From positions 21,001-85,000 of the forward strand of contig NW_005434663.1 of assembly GCF_000315625.1 (NCBI RefSeq): 64,000 bases of DNA. Reading direction: 5' to 3'. Under the pieces are notes generated by a model, which saw only the letters and a list, made by a program, of their open reading frames with translations, did no database searches and had not been told where the DNA came from. How positions within the stretch are numbered: the first letter of the stretch is position 1; the number at the start of each line of letters is the position of its first letter. This document shows positions 12,007 to 23,410 of this stretch, one piece after another. The position numbers were made by a program, and so were the translations under genes. The DNA comes from Guillardia theta CCMP2712. Taxonomy: Eukaryota > Cryptophyceae > Pyrenomonadales > Geminigeraceae.

Positions 12007-15000
12007 CTACAAATCTCTGGGCTGGTATCCCTTCCGCTCGTCTCCTACCAGCATCTCTTCCATGCTTCCAATGCCGAGCACGGAGCAGATGTCCAGCGGC
12101 TCCTCCTTGTCCTCGAGCCGCATCCCCTTCCCTTCCTTGCTCCGCCACGGGCTGAAGAACTTGACGGCCGTCAACTTGGGGCCCTCCCCGCTCTTGAGGA
12201 CATGCCCGTCAGTCACCAGCACGTACCACTTCTCCTCTCTCTTCAAGCTCTTCTCGTCCGGCTGGACTTCTGCCACGGCCCCGTTGATCGCCCCATAGCG
12301 CATGAGACTCTTGCGAAGCTTCTGCAGCTCCTCGTCGTACCTCAGCTTGGTATTCTTGCCTTTCTCTTTCCCGTCACCTTTTCCTTTCGTTCCCTTCACG
12401 CTTTTCTTCTTCGCCCGGCTCTTGGCTTCCTTGGCTCGCTCTCGCTCGCAGTCGAAGCAGTAGAAGTCGCCCTTGGGGATCTTGCTGAGCCCCAGGCATG
12501 CCGCATGGACAGTCCTAGGGCAAGAGTCGCAGCAGATGAGGTTGCCGCCCTCGAAGCAGATAAGGCAGTAGTCGTCCCACTCCTCCTGCTGGTGGCGCGT
12601 CGCCTTGCACAGATCTTCCACCAGTGCCAGCGCTCGATCGCCGAACATGTACATGGCCAACGCGATGGCGCCGACCGTTTGGCTTCCTTCAAGCAGCTTC
12701 ATCCACCTCGTTCGGTCCAGCTGAGAGGCCCACATGCCACCCCTGCTCCCCTCCTCCATCTCCATGTCTGCCAGCAGCGCGAAGCCTTCCTCCACCTGCT
12801 TATCGTCACAACAAGTGCAACCGACAACAGCTGCCTACCTCGTACGCCTCAAGGTCCTCCTCGGTCCCATCCTCCCACACAATGTGCCATAGCGCCGACG
12901 GCTCCTTCTCCGAGTTGAAATACTCTGACTCTTCCGCAGGAAGCCAGCCGACCACTTGCGCCTTGACGTACTTGGAGACGCCGAGGGCACCCTCGGCGGT
13001 CCTGTAGAGAAATCGATCGATCCAGTCGTGCCCTTCGGTCTTCCACTCGTCCAGGTCTAACGTGAGCTCGTTGAATGCGTTGCCGCCCTTGGAGTTGGCG
13101 AGCTCGCTCAGGAAGCGTTCGAGGTCCAGCAGGCAGCTAACGAGCTGAGACATGAGGGTCAGGGAGCTGCTGGGGACAGGGAGGGGTCTTACATCCTGAG
13201 CCGAGGTAAACTCCTTGACACGAGAGGAGACGGAGCTGAACTTTCTCTTAATGTTGTCGTCGCTTCCTCCTGTGAGGAGGATCTTCTGGATGAGTGCCAG
13301 GAGCTGCGAGCTCAGCTCCTGCATCTCACAGACGAGCGGAAGGAACTGCAAGGAAGAGATTTCAGCGAAGGAGACAGCGCCACAGGTTCCTACATCCCGA
13401 TTGTCTTGAATAACATTGAGGATGCGCGGATACTTGGTGCAATGCTTGCAGGAAGCCTTGAGCTGGTCCGTCATGACCTGCTCAGATTTGCTTCTCCAGC
13501 CCAGCTCCACCATCACGTCCCGGAGATCTTCATCTTTGACCATGTCCGAGACGTTTTCTTCTATCCAATCATTGCAAGCCTCAACCTGTGGAGCTGTCAC
13601 ACAGGGGGAAGCAGGGGGACGGGCCAACCTCCTTCATGATCTTGCTGCCTGCCTTCTTGATCTCCTGTATCTTCTGCTCCTTGAACTGTTGGAAGGGCAG
13701 GACATCGGCTAGAGGAAAGAACTTCACCTGTTAAAGTTTAAGTTATAAGCACACAGGCAGAGGATACAGTCTCACAGTTTTCGCATCATCGAACAATCGC
13801 CCATAAACCCACACAATCTTCTGACCGAACATGCTGCTCGACGAGAGACACTCGACACGCTTTGGCTTCTTGCACGTCTCCATGTCGTATCGCCTGATGC
13901 TTGCTTCGACTTCCCGCTGCTCAAAGTCTTGGAATCCAAGTTTCTGATCGTCAAACTTCACGCGCCAAAGAGCGACTTTCCTAGTCTTCTTCGATGCGCC
14001 ATCAGTGCTAGCCGGCAGCCAACCAATCACACGCCCGATCAACTTGCTCCTTCGACGAGTATAGCTGTTCTCAGGATCGACGTCAACCAGCACTCTTCGG
14101 TTGATGTGCTCGCTCCCTGTCCTCTGCCAGCCGCCCTCGTTCAGCTCGCGCACAACATCAGCATCCTCCTCGCTCATCTCATCCTCCGATTCCGTGTCCG
14201 GTTCTTCATCCACTGGCTCCACCACCTGGATAGGATGGGACAGTCTAGAGTTCGCGTCAGACTTGGCCCACAGCAGGTCACCGATCGCCGGCAACTCGCT
14301 CCAAGCATACGATTCTATCTCCCTCTGCATGTAATCGTCCTCGATGCTGGGCACAGGACATTGAGCCTCCAAGTTCTTCCAGTCAACTTGGGCCTCGTCT
14401 TCGATCGCCTTCTCGTAGTAGCTCACGACCCAGTCGAAGCCATTCTTGCGAAGGTTTTCAATCAGATGCGATTCTCTTGTGCCCTGCGGACCCAGCACGA
14501 GGACCCGGAAAAGAGCCTGGAGGGACCCGTCGGACGTGCGGTACAAAGACCACACAGGCCTACACCCAACCCCTTCGAACCTGATGTCATCAGATGGAGT
14601 CAACCACCTTTGACATGTTCACATCTCTACACTCACCTTCCCCTCTGCTGCCCAACAACTGACGCCGTGCTGACTGACTCGCTACTCTGTTCTCTCACCC
14701 ACAACGAGTGCTTGTTGCTGTCAAACACCCAGTAGCTTCGCCACCAGCGATCGTATCCCACAGGTTTGCTCCGGAGAATCCGCTCTGCCTTCCCGAGGGC
14801 CGCACGGAATTCTCGTTTCCTTCTGTTAGCATCGATGTCAAGCTTGTCGCTCCCGCCAACCTGGGCATCGTCGCCTCGTTAGAGATGTGGGGCTTACGTT
14901 CAGAGTTTCACCTTTGCGTTGGGCGACTCAGATGCTGCAGGTTCAGGCAGATCGTTCTTGTCCTTCTTGTCAGCAGCCTCAGACTTGACACCAGAGAAGT

Positions 15001-18000
15001 CATCCTCATGCCACTTGAGGCTCTTGCCCGAGTACATGATGAACTTCTTCACTGAGGACCTCTGGAGTCCCGTAAACTCGCGGACCCACTCGAACGGACA
15101 AGAGAACTCCTGTCCCTCGCTGACAAGCTTGATGTCGCCTTCGCTCTTCTTCAAAGTGGCCTTGATGTAGTTTTGTTTGCAACTGTCAAATAACAGTGAG
15201 CAACAACATTCCACGTTTTTCGACAAACCGAATCTCAAAAGGATGACCGTCCTTGGCGCTGACTTGGCACATCAGGTCAAGAATCTGCTGACTGGTTTCT
15301 GTCGCATCCCCTTCCTCCTTTTTGTCTGAATCTGAGAAGAATTCAGCACAAGAAGAACCAGCAGCCTACAACCTTTACGATCAGCCTTCTTCTGCTTTAG
15401 AGCCGCATCTTCAGCTCTCTTCTTCTCTACTATCTTTTCAATCTGATTTCTCGTTAATTTCCCCCTCATCCAAACAAAAACCTTCACCTGTCGCAGCTGT
15501 TGGTTCATGATTTGGCGAACTTTATCGCTCGAACAAGCCTCGTCGGTGAGAAACTGAATCATTTGAATCTTCAGCTCAACCGAAAGATCCTTTGGCTCTG
15601 TTGTTCCCAACGCTTTGTACAGTTTCTCGTACATGTCGAAGAAACTGTGGCGCTTGATCAATAGGCGGACCATTTCGGGCCAACATGCTTCGTTCAAGAG
15701 TTGCCAGACGTTGTACTTGACCTCACATTCAGCCAGTTCGGAGCTTAACAGGGGACCATGGGCCAACTGGATGTCAACAACATCAGACTCCACCGCATCC
15801 TCAAGCACTTCGTCGTCGTCACGAATCCATTGACACCTTGCCGCAAGACCTGACAACCATCTTGCAAGTTCGTAGAACCTCTCGACGTTGTCTCGAGCTC
15901 TCCTGTCTTCAGCTCCTCCAGACTCCACAATGCAGGACAGAAGGTCATCGTACGACATCTTTGAAGCTCCGAGAGGAGCAGCGAGGTCGTGAATGAATTG
16001 GTAGATGCAAAAGAAGTCTTCCTCCCATCCCGCGATCGGTAAAATATCAGCAGAACCTGCTGGCTTCTTCACTGAGCTCGCAACCTGGCCCTTATCTGGC
16101 CCGATGCTGATGAGATGTAGCGATTCATCTAGCTTCTTTGATTCATCATGTTTCATGGAAAGAATTTCTTTCTTTTGCTTCTGTTCATCCTTGACCTTCT
16201 GGCGAAGAGATTTCATTTTCTCCTTCTCGAGTTTGAATGCCATCTTCCCCTGAAGCTGTATCTTACGCTTCTCTTTCTTCTCTTTCTTCATCTCCACCTT
16301 CTGCTTTCGTTTATCGTATTTCTCGCGAACTGTTTCTGGCACTTCCTCGTCATACAGCTTGATGGCTTCGATCACGTCAGGCTCTTCCAGATCTTCACTT
16401 CCCATAGCATCGTCATCATACCTCAATCGCCAGATCGAAGAAGGTTCCCCGGTAACTTCAGAGGTGTAATCTGATTCTTCCGCAGGCAGCCATCCTATCA
16501 CTACTCCATCTGCTGCATCAACGATCCGACTCTTTCTGTCATAAATGAATCTTCGGAAGGGTTTTCCAACGTGCTGGTTGTCAGTACGCCATTCGCTCAG
16601 ATCATTTTCATTCGCTTGCTCTTTATCGTTGGCAGCACTTTGAGCTTTCTGTGCCTCCTCAACCTTCTTCATCACAGCCTTGGAACCAAGCTTCTTCTTG
16701 TTGATCCTAAATGCTTGTTTCTCGTATTTCTGTCGTTCAGATTGAGGCAATTCTGCATATTTCTGCTTCAGAATTTTGCGTAGAAGTGTCGGTTTCTCTG
16801 CTGAATCTGGATGCTCGGACTTGACGGCTGCTCGGCGTTTTTTTGCAAAGAGGCTGTATCCCGAAGTCATCAGCTTCTTCAAAGCTGGGTCAGTTGTAGG
16901 AAGCTCAAATTTCTCCTGCTTCTTTCCTTTCGATTTCTTGGCCGAGTTCGTTGCCTTCGCTGGAGACTCAGTGGAAGAAGGCTTCTTCTTCGGCGGTTCT
17001 TCTCCTGTAAATTTGTATTTGGAGCATTCAAGAACATCCGGGAGGCCCTCCAATATCCTTCTCACTTCCTTTAAAGCCAAACCAAATCGAAGTCCCAAAC
17101 TCTTCGTGTCCCACTTATTGACATGCAGCTTCTCTTCCTGGGTTCCGTTTTCAACTAAATGATTCTTGACTTGCTTCCAGGCATCTTGCGGTGATTTCCC
17201 TTTGAATGAGAGGTTTCTTTTGGGTACCTGTACCTGTTTTGAAGGGTAACGGTCAAAATTACCGAGGAATGACGAAATAAAATCACCTCAAACAAAGGAA
17301 TAAGGATACCATCTGAATTTTTTTCAGCACTAACACAATTTTGGAAGTGCAAATCAAGCTCCTCATCCAAATATTCCGATTGGAATCCCGTGGGATACAA
17401 GATATTGCTGTCATGAAATAATGGGGAAATTTTGTCGTCAATAATGGTTCCCAATGCCTGCACTGTCAAATTTCCAGACTTGGTAATGAATGGCACCTGT
17501 GGCATATCAGCAAACCATCTCAGTCACGTTGGTACATTACTGGGATCTTGCTTTGGAACAGCTCCGCCTCTCGGAAGAGCTCAATTCTTGACTTTTTGCT
17601 CTCGTTACCTTCCGAAACCGACTCAATGGCGTCCCTTCTCTTCGTGAATTCCTGCTGAGTCGGAGATATGTACGAGAATGTCTCGGTGATTGACCCGTCC
17701 TCCGCGGTAACCTCCTGCGACCGCACTGTCCATCCGTCTTCTATCACGTCCGGTCCCCCGCGTTTCTTGACTTCCCTTTGGAACTCCCTTAGCACACTTT
17801 GAGAGGTCCTCTTCCTCGGAGCTGATTTCGGGCCCGATTGACTCGTGTCCAGCGCCTCAGGAGCTGGTGGGGGATCGTTCACAGGCGCCGTATCGTTGGC
17901 TTGTTTAGGCTTCAACGGTGGAAGCTCCAGGTACTTCATTACTTCCTTTTTCGTGGGAAATTCCTGCTGAGTCGGAGATATGTACGAGAATGTCTCGGTG

Positions 18001-18755
18001 ATTGACCCGTCCTCCGCGGTAACCTCCTGCGACCGCACTGTCCATCCGTCTTCTATCACGTCCGGTCCCCCGCGTTTCTTGACTTCCCTTTGGAACTCCC
18101 TTAGCACACTTTGAGAGGTCCTCTTCCTCGGAGCTGATTTCGGGCCCGATTGACTCGTGTCCAGCGCCTCAGGAGCTGGTGGGGGATCGTTCACAGGCGC
18201 CGTATCGTTGGCTTGTTTAGGCTTCAACGGTGGAAGCTCCAGGTACTTCATTACTTCCTTTTTCGTGGGAAATTCCTGCTGAGTCGGAGATATGTACGAG
18301 AATGTCTCGGTGATTGACCCGTCCTCCGCGGTAACCTCCTGCGACCGCACTGTCCATCCGTCTTCTATCACGTCCGGTCCCCCGCGTTTCTTAACTTCTC
18401 TTTGGAACTCTTTCAAGACACTTTGAGAGGTTTTCTTTCTGGGTGCTGGTTTAGATTTCAAGTCATCTTGCATTACGTCACTTTGGGATTTTGCTTTTAC
18501 AGGCTTCTGCATTGATGGCGGAACATTTTCAGCTGAGACAAAGTCCTTGATGGAGTTTATCCTCCCTTTCACACCACTGCCGGGATTTTTCCCCTTACTT
18601 GATATCTCTTGTTTTATCCTAATAATCGAGTGTTAATCTTTCGTCCGTAGAGGGGGAAATACATACTTTTTTGTCGGCGATTGTGTCTCTGCTGATGAAA
18701 TTTCAAAAAGTTCGTATGTGTCTTCAACAGCACGTTTCTGTGGGGACAAAGCCAT
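12007..18755 (-). CDS. Large chromatin regulator: MBD x3, FYRN/FYRC, HMG box, Tudor-like, DDT, WHIM, PHD (MBD9/BAZ2-like)
   Basis: About 2,000 residues in at least ten exons. The first four (18755-18667, 18618-17541, 17496-17287, 17233-15488) join exactly. In order: three MBD-like modules in 104-residue repeats (GWTVRSQEV... FSYISPTQQEFPTKKEV); an FYRN-like segment (LGTIIDD...LYPTGFQSEY); FYRC (FGLALKEVRRILEGLP); an HMG box (YSLFAKKRRAAVK... YAELPQSERQKYEKQA); a Tudor-like module (VVIGWLPAEESDYTSEV); DDT (FIHDLAAPLGASKMSYDDLL); WHIM2 (VGYDRWWRSYWVF); two more GWLPA modules; and a PHD finger with all zinc ligands (CLICFEGGNLICCDSC, H, C, CFDC). This order resembles plant MBD9 and animal BAZ2, which are accessory subunits of ISWI remodellers, so a nuclear role in reading chromatin is inferred. 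The start ATG at 18755 is chosen because exon 1 joins in phase. Confidence 0.85.
17651..18420 (-). repeat. 312-bp coding tandem repeat, two apparently identical units plus a third partial unit
   Basis: Units begin at 17651, 17963 and 18275, a spacing of exactly 312 bp or 104 codons. The first two appear identical over the full 312 bp by eye. The third is identical for about 110 bp and then diverges. Each unit encodes one MBD-like module plus a Pro-rich linker. Confidence 0.95.
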
Positions 18756-20109
18756 TTCGATTGGGAGTTGCTGGAACCGAGCAAACAATTATTTTGGACG
18801 GAAATCTAAGGATTATCCAGCATTTCGACTTGGATATTCGGCTGTTAAACAAGAAGAGTGTTAAAAATCCCCTTCATCTGATTCCTTTCATCTATATCAA
18901 GTTCATAGAAACGAAAAATTGCACAACTCCAGTCTGCTTGATTTGCACCCTGCCGACGTTCCTCTTTCCCAGGCCCTCCAAGAACACCAAGCCTGCTACC
19001 CACCGTGGACAAATTTAAACCATAATAGCGTGCATCAAAATTACTGGCCTCTGCCTATTGCGGCTCTCTCGGAAATCCACAGTCTATCTCATCAGATTCC
19101 TGTCTATGGATGTTTCTTCCTCCATTTCGCTGACCATCCTTTCTTCCTTCCTCTTTATCTTCTCTTCGTTTAACATTGCTTCATTCGAACTTCAACTCGT
19201 CTCCGAATCATCTCACCTCCTTATTTCCGCGTCTCTTCTTCTCTTTTCACTCTCTCCTCCACTTGCTGTTTCTTGCTTAGCTCTCCACTGCAAAATTAGT
19301 CCTGTCCTCGTATTGAATCCTGTAAATTCTCGTTCACTGACTTATCTCAATCTTGTTTGTCCCTTCTTAATCACTCTTCTGCCCTATCACAACCTCCCTT
19401 CGCCTCCCTTCTCCCTCACTTCCTCCCATTCCCGCCATCTTTCCGCAGTTCCATGCGCGCTTATCACCTTTCCACTACCCTTCAGCCTCCTGCCACCCCT
19501 AATATTGTATTCACTACCACAGACAGAAAAACACTACCCCCTCTTGATACCATCTGTACCCACCTTTTTCACTTCCAACAAAGACATTGCCATATCTATA
19601 CCCCTCCATTTCATCGAGTTACCCCCTTTACCTACCCCTCACCTCTCCCGCCAATTCTAAACGAAGGGCGGTCAATCCCTCACCCCTACCTACACTGAAG
19701 AAATAAGCACCCGTGCTTGTCGAATCGTACCCCTAGTAATTGATGTAGTACCCCTATTGTTCACATCCTTGACCCCACTGATATGCCTAGGCAAAATATG
19801 AAGATTGGCCTCTACCCATTATGGAATCTTATACCCCACAGTTGACCCACCTGATACTACCCCCTACCCACCTAAAACGTTAGCACACCCACCTGGGCTG
19901 CACCATCTCCGTCGGGTAACACCCCACCCAATAGGAAAGCCCATTTTCTACTTTAAAGACCACCACCGGTGCCATAGACCACTGAGAACCTACCTCAGAT
20001 ACGATTAATACCCTACCCCTCTCAATACCGCGTTTGACCACGTATTTGACCGTACCATTGGTCTGCCGGAAACCGTGGTTACGTTATTTCACAAGGTGAC
20101 GACGGTTAC
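18756..20109. other. Divergent intergenic region, pyrimidine-rich and TACCCC-rich
   Basis: It separates the chromatin gene (minus) from OHCU decarboxylase (plus). 19080-19480 is CT-rich. From about 19490 to 20040 the plus strand is dense in ACCCCC, TACCCC and CACCCC words. No gene is supported. Confidence 0.7.
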
Positions 20110-21056
20110 ATGTACGGTTTCATGGCTGACTTTGGTCTACCAGCTGTGTGGTTCACTTCATCAGAGATGAAAAGCATGGAGCGAGTGAACAGGATGAGCA
20201 GAAAGGAGGCGGAAGAGGCGTTCAAAGGATGCTGTGGGAGCTCCAGATATGCACGAGTGAGAAAATTCTCTTGTTTCATCATCTTCCTTCTCGTCTCTCT
20301 CGCTAGTCTGTTGTTTCTCAATAACACTTCCTGTCACTGTCTGCTATGTCAAGGCTCTACTTCACGTCTTCCCTGCCATCAACATGGAGAATATCTTCTT
20401 ACGCAAGTGTGGCAGTTGATGACCGAGAGCCGACCCTTTTCATCCCCTGATGACATGAAGTTAACATCCGATCGGATTTGGTCGGGGAGCTCGAGAGAAG
20501 ATATCCTCGAGGCGTTCGAAGCGCATCCGAGAATCGGGGACAAGAAGGGAGCAGAGCAGCATGGAGGGGTGAGGAGAGGCTGTAGGCATGTCAATAGAGT
20601 GATTGATCATGCTCTGGCAGAAATGGGCATCGAATGAGCAGAAAGGGATGGATTCTGCCTCAAATGACATCGCGCGTGCGATGATGAAGGGGAACGCGGA
20701 GTATGAGGCTAGGATGGGATTCCGGTGCGGCCTGCGTCGAGATGGTGAGGAAGAACTGATGCATTGTAGGTACATTGTCTGTGCGACGGGAAAGTCTGCG
20801 GAGGAAATGCTGCAGATCTTGAAGATGCGGGTCAACAACGCCCCAGATGAAGAGGTCGTATTTTGTTGCCACCTTCAGTACATATTGTTCACATGTTGGA
20901 TGTACCTCAGCTGAAAACTGGAGCTGCAGAACAGAACAAGATCACTCACCTGGTAAGAAAGCCGTGCTTGCTTGCATTACTGGTGTACTCTTCCTTCTAA
21001 TACTCTCACAGAGGCTGAACAAGTTGTTGTCTGAGCTATCAACAAGCAACCTATAA
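20110..21056 (+). CDS. OHCU decarboxylase (2-oxo-4-hydroxy-4-carboxy-5-ureidoimidazoline decarboxylase)
   Basis: Third enzyme of urate breakdown; it converts OHCU to (S)-allantoin. Six exons (20110-20256, 20416-20568, 20621-20724, 20770-20854, 20911-20952, 21012-21056) join in frame to 191 residues, usual for the family. The active-site motif FEAHPRIGDKK is intact, followed by EQHGG, KWASNEQKGMDS, NAEYEARMGFRYIVCATGKS and ITHLRLNKLLSELS, all characteristic of UraD proteins. The introns are short, 45-59 nt apart from the first (159 nt). The protein ends in SNL, which resembles a weak variant of the peroxisomal PTS1 tripeptide; peroxisomal location is inferred. The exact start is uncertain: Met codons at 20110, 20122 and 20167 are all in frame. 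Confidence 0.92.
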
Positions 21057-21404
21057 GGCAAGAGGAGTTCGGCTTGAGCAATGGCAGTGATTTGCAGTAG
21101 CAACGATGTAGGGGCTCAAGGAGAGACATTTATGGTAGCATGAAAGATTGATGACATACAAGACATAGAGGGAGACATGGCAAGAATCAGGATGGGGTAA
21201 GGGTGGGCCAGCGGCAGGGGGGGGGTGGAGAAAGAGGCTCGAATTCTTTAAAGAATAGTTTGCACATCGACTTCTTCTGTGCAAGTTCAAAACCTGCTTG
21301 CCGCTCGCAAGATGGCTTCTCTTCTGAGAGAAACTGGGGGTTCCCCCCTTTTGGTCACTGTCTTGTCCCTGAAGGCTGCAAGTTTACATCAGACGAGTTC
21401 GCAT

Positions 21405-22413
21405 TCATAAGATAGGTGAATCACCGATGTATTTGAGAGCCTGCGCAACAAGGAAAATCAAAAGGCATTCCACGCTCGGATTTGTTTCAGCTTACCCTTT
21501 TAACCTGATTTACGACGATGCCCCTTTGAAACATGCTGTAGTGTTCAGAGCCAGCGTAGAACGGTACCTTCTTTTGCTGATGGTAACACTGAAAGCAAAA
21601 AGATTAGACTCTGCAAGGTGACTTGATATGGGATTTCACTCCGGCAACTCACTTGCACATGGGGAACCTTCAACTTCTTCAGTTGGCCCACACTCTCAGC
21701 CCATTCTCTCTGCAGAATTGTTCCAGGTTGATATCTATTCACGTTGTAGGAAAAGATCTCACAGTAATGTGCGACTTGACTGGCACGATTGCAAACACAA
21801 CTTGTTCATGCATGTCGCCATCGATGTCAAGAGCCAGTCTCGAGAAGTCCCGCAGCAACACTTGATCGAAGGATTCCTCTCCATGGAACAGGACACAAAC
21901 CTGTGGAAAGTCTTAGCATAGATTGGAAACATGGCAAGTTATAATCACAAGTTTGTCCACAGCATTATGCAAGAGTGAGACGAAGTGGAATGCATCTTTG
22001 ACAGAGAATTGTCGAAGCTGGAGTATGTCATTCGACCTCTTCAGTTGCTTAATGATCTGTGAGTGCAGAGCAAATCTATCGCATGTCTCATGGTCACTGC
22101 CAAATGATCTCCTGAGAAAAGTAATCGCATTTGAATTACTTGGTTGTTGTTTGTGACTCAGGGACCTCAAACTTTTCTGTATGAATTGATCAAGTTGTTT
22201 CTCTTGTAATGATTGTTTTTCATACAATCCACCCTCGTCGAGGAGCTCGTTTTCCCAATCAGTCAGTTGTTCGCGAAGCTTGTATAAACATCTTTGGTCT
22301 TCTTCGAGGTTGAGGGTTGTTAGATGTTGGAAAGTGGGTTGGAGTTTGGCATCACTCTCGAAGAGAGATTCAAGCTTGAATGTTGACAAGATTGATGAGA
22401 TTCCTGTTGCCAT
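21405..22413 (-). CDS. Unidentified protein, coiled-coil N-terminus, possible thioredoxin-like C-terminal half
   Basis: The start ATG is at 22413. The first exon encodes a Leu/Gln/Glu-rich helical region (LREQLTDWENELLDEGG, EKQLDQFIQKSLRSL). After an intron near 21958-21912 the frame continues VCVLFHGEESFDQVLLRDFS, then VVFAIVPVKSHITVRSFPTT, which resembles the beta-alpha-beta plus cis-Pro region of thioredoxin folds. Later exons give VGQLKKLKVPHV and VPFYAGSEHYSMFQRG, ending YIGDSPIL at 21405. No CxxC redox motif is seen. The junction near 21750 is uncertain. It is convergent with OHCU decarboxylase. The thioredoxin-like reading is tentative. Confidence 0.55.
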
Positions 22414-23410
22414 GCAAGCTCATGGCATCATGAGAGGCATGTTGCTGGTTGTCGATTAAAAAATGAAGTAAGCATCTTGCTTCTGTACGACATGAACTCG
22501 ATACGAAGAAGGCCTTCGTGAGCTCAGCGGCTAGTGATCATTTGTACCCTATGTGACAGCGACGCTGTCAAATCTTGTACCCCCGGATGTGATGCATATC
22601 CTCTATTCCAGTACCCCTACCCCTCTTCTCCATTACTTGCTCTATTCTTGTGAGGGATAATTTGCTATACCCTCGTACTTGAGCCTCTCACGTTAAAAAC
22701 CTTTGGTACCTCGGACATCATCACCCATGGCTTATAACCCCTACCCCCTTTCCAGGCCTCTCCAAGGACATTTTCTGGCCCAGCCACCACCCTAGCCCCT
22801 GTTGCCTATTCCGATGAACCCGTCAGGAGGGGCTCGAGAGGGTTACCGTACCGTACCGTGACCTGTGACCGTCGGAACCTGGCACGGCGGCCGGCTCGAT
22901 GCCCATAACCGACGGAGCACAAGTCCCTCTCAAAGTGAAGTTTTAAAAATCAGCCGTGAACTTCAAAGTCACGCAGATATCACATCGACCTTCCGATAGT
23001 TGTAACAAGATGGGCCAACGCTATGCCCGGGCCCCGGGTCACCACTGAAGCCCAAATACGAGGGCTACAACCGTCACGGTTGAATTAAAACTATCATATG
23101 CTTCGGACGAGGACAACCGTACGGTCACGCCGGTGACCGGCGGTTGAATTAAAGCCTACAACGTGAATGACTCATGATACGTGACGCTCAGGCTCGCGAT
23201 GTTTCAGTTGATGAACAGGCTTTGTTTCCCACCCTCAGAGTCTCACTCACTGAGTCACACACGCGGACAACCGTTGCCGAAGTTGAAAACGACCACTGTC
23301 CGAGCCGCTGAGCCTCGCCGGACAATCATCCGATCAGGGCCCGGGCCCGGCCCGAGCGGCGGCCCGCCCGGGGCCTGCCATTATACTATACCGGTCTTGA
23401 GGTGCAGTCC
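22414..23410. other. Divergent intergenic region, TACCCC words then GC-rich GTCAC/CCGG sequence
   Basis: About 22540-22830 has ACCCC/TACCCC words on the plus strand. About 22840-23400 changes to GGCCCGGGCC-type words, CCGTACCGTACCGTGACC and repeated GGTTGAATTAAA (near 23080 and 23142). No gene is supported. Confidence 0.7.

Noticed and set aside
17651..18420. Regularly spaced repeats considered as a CRISPR-like array
   Set aside because: The 312-bp units are coding, contiguous and without unique spacers, and the host is a eukaryote.
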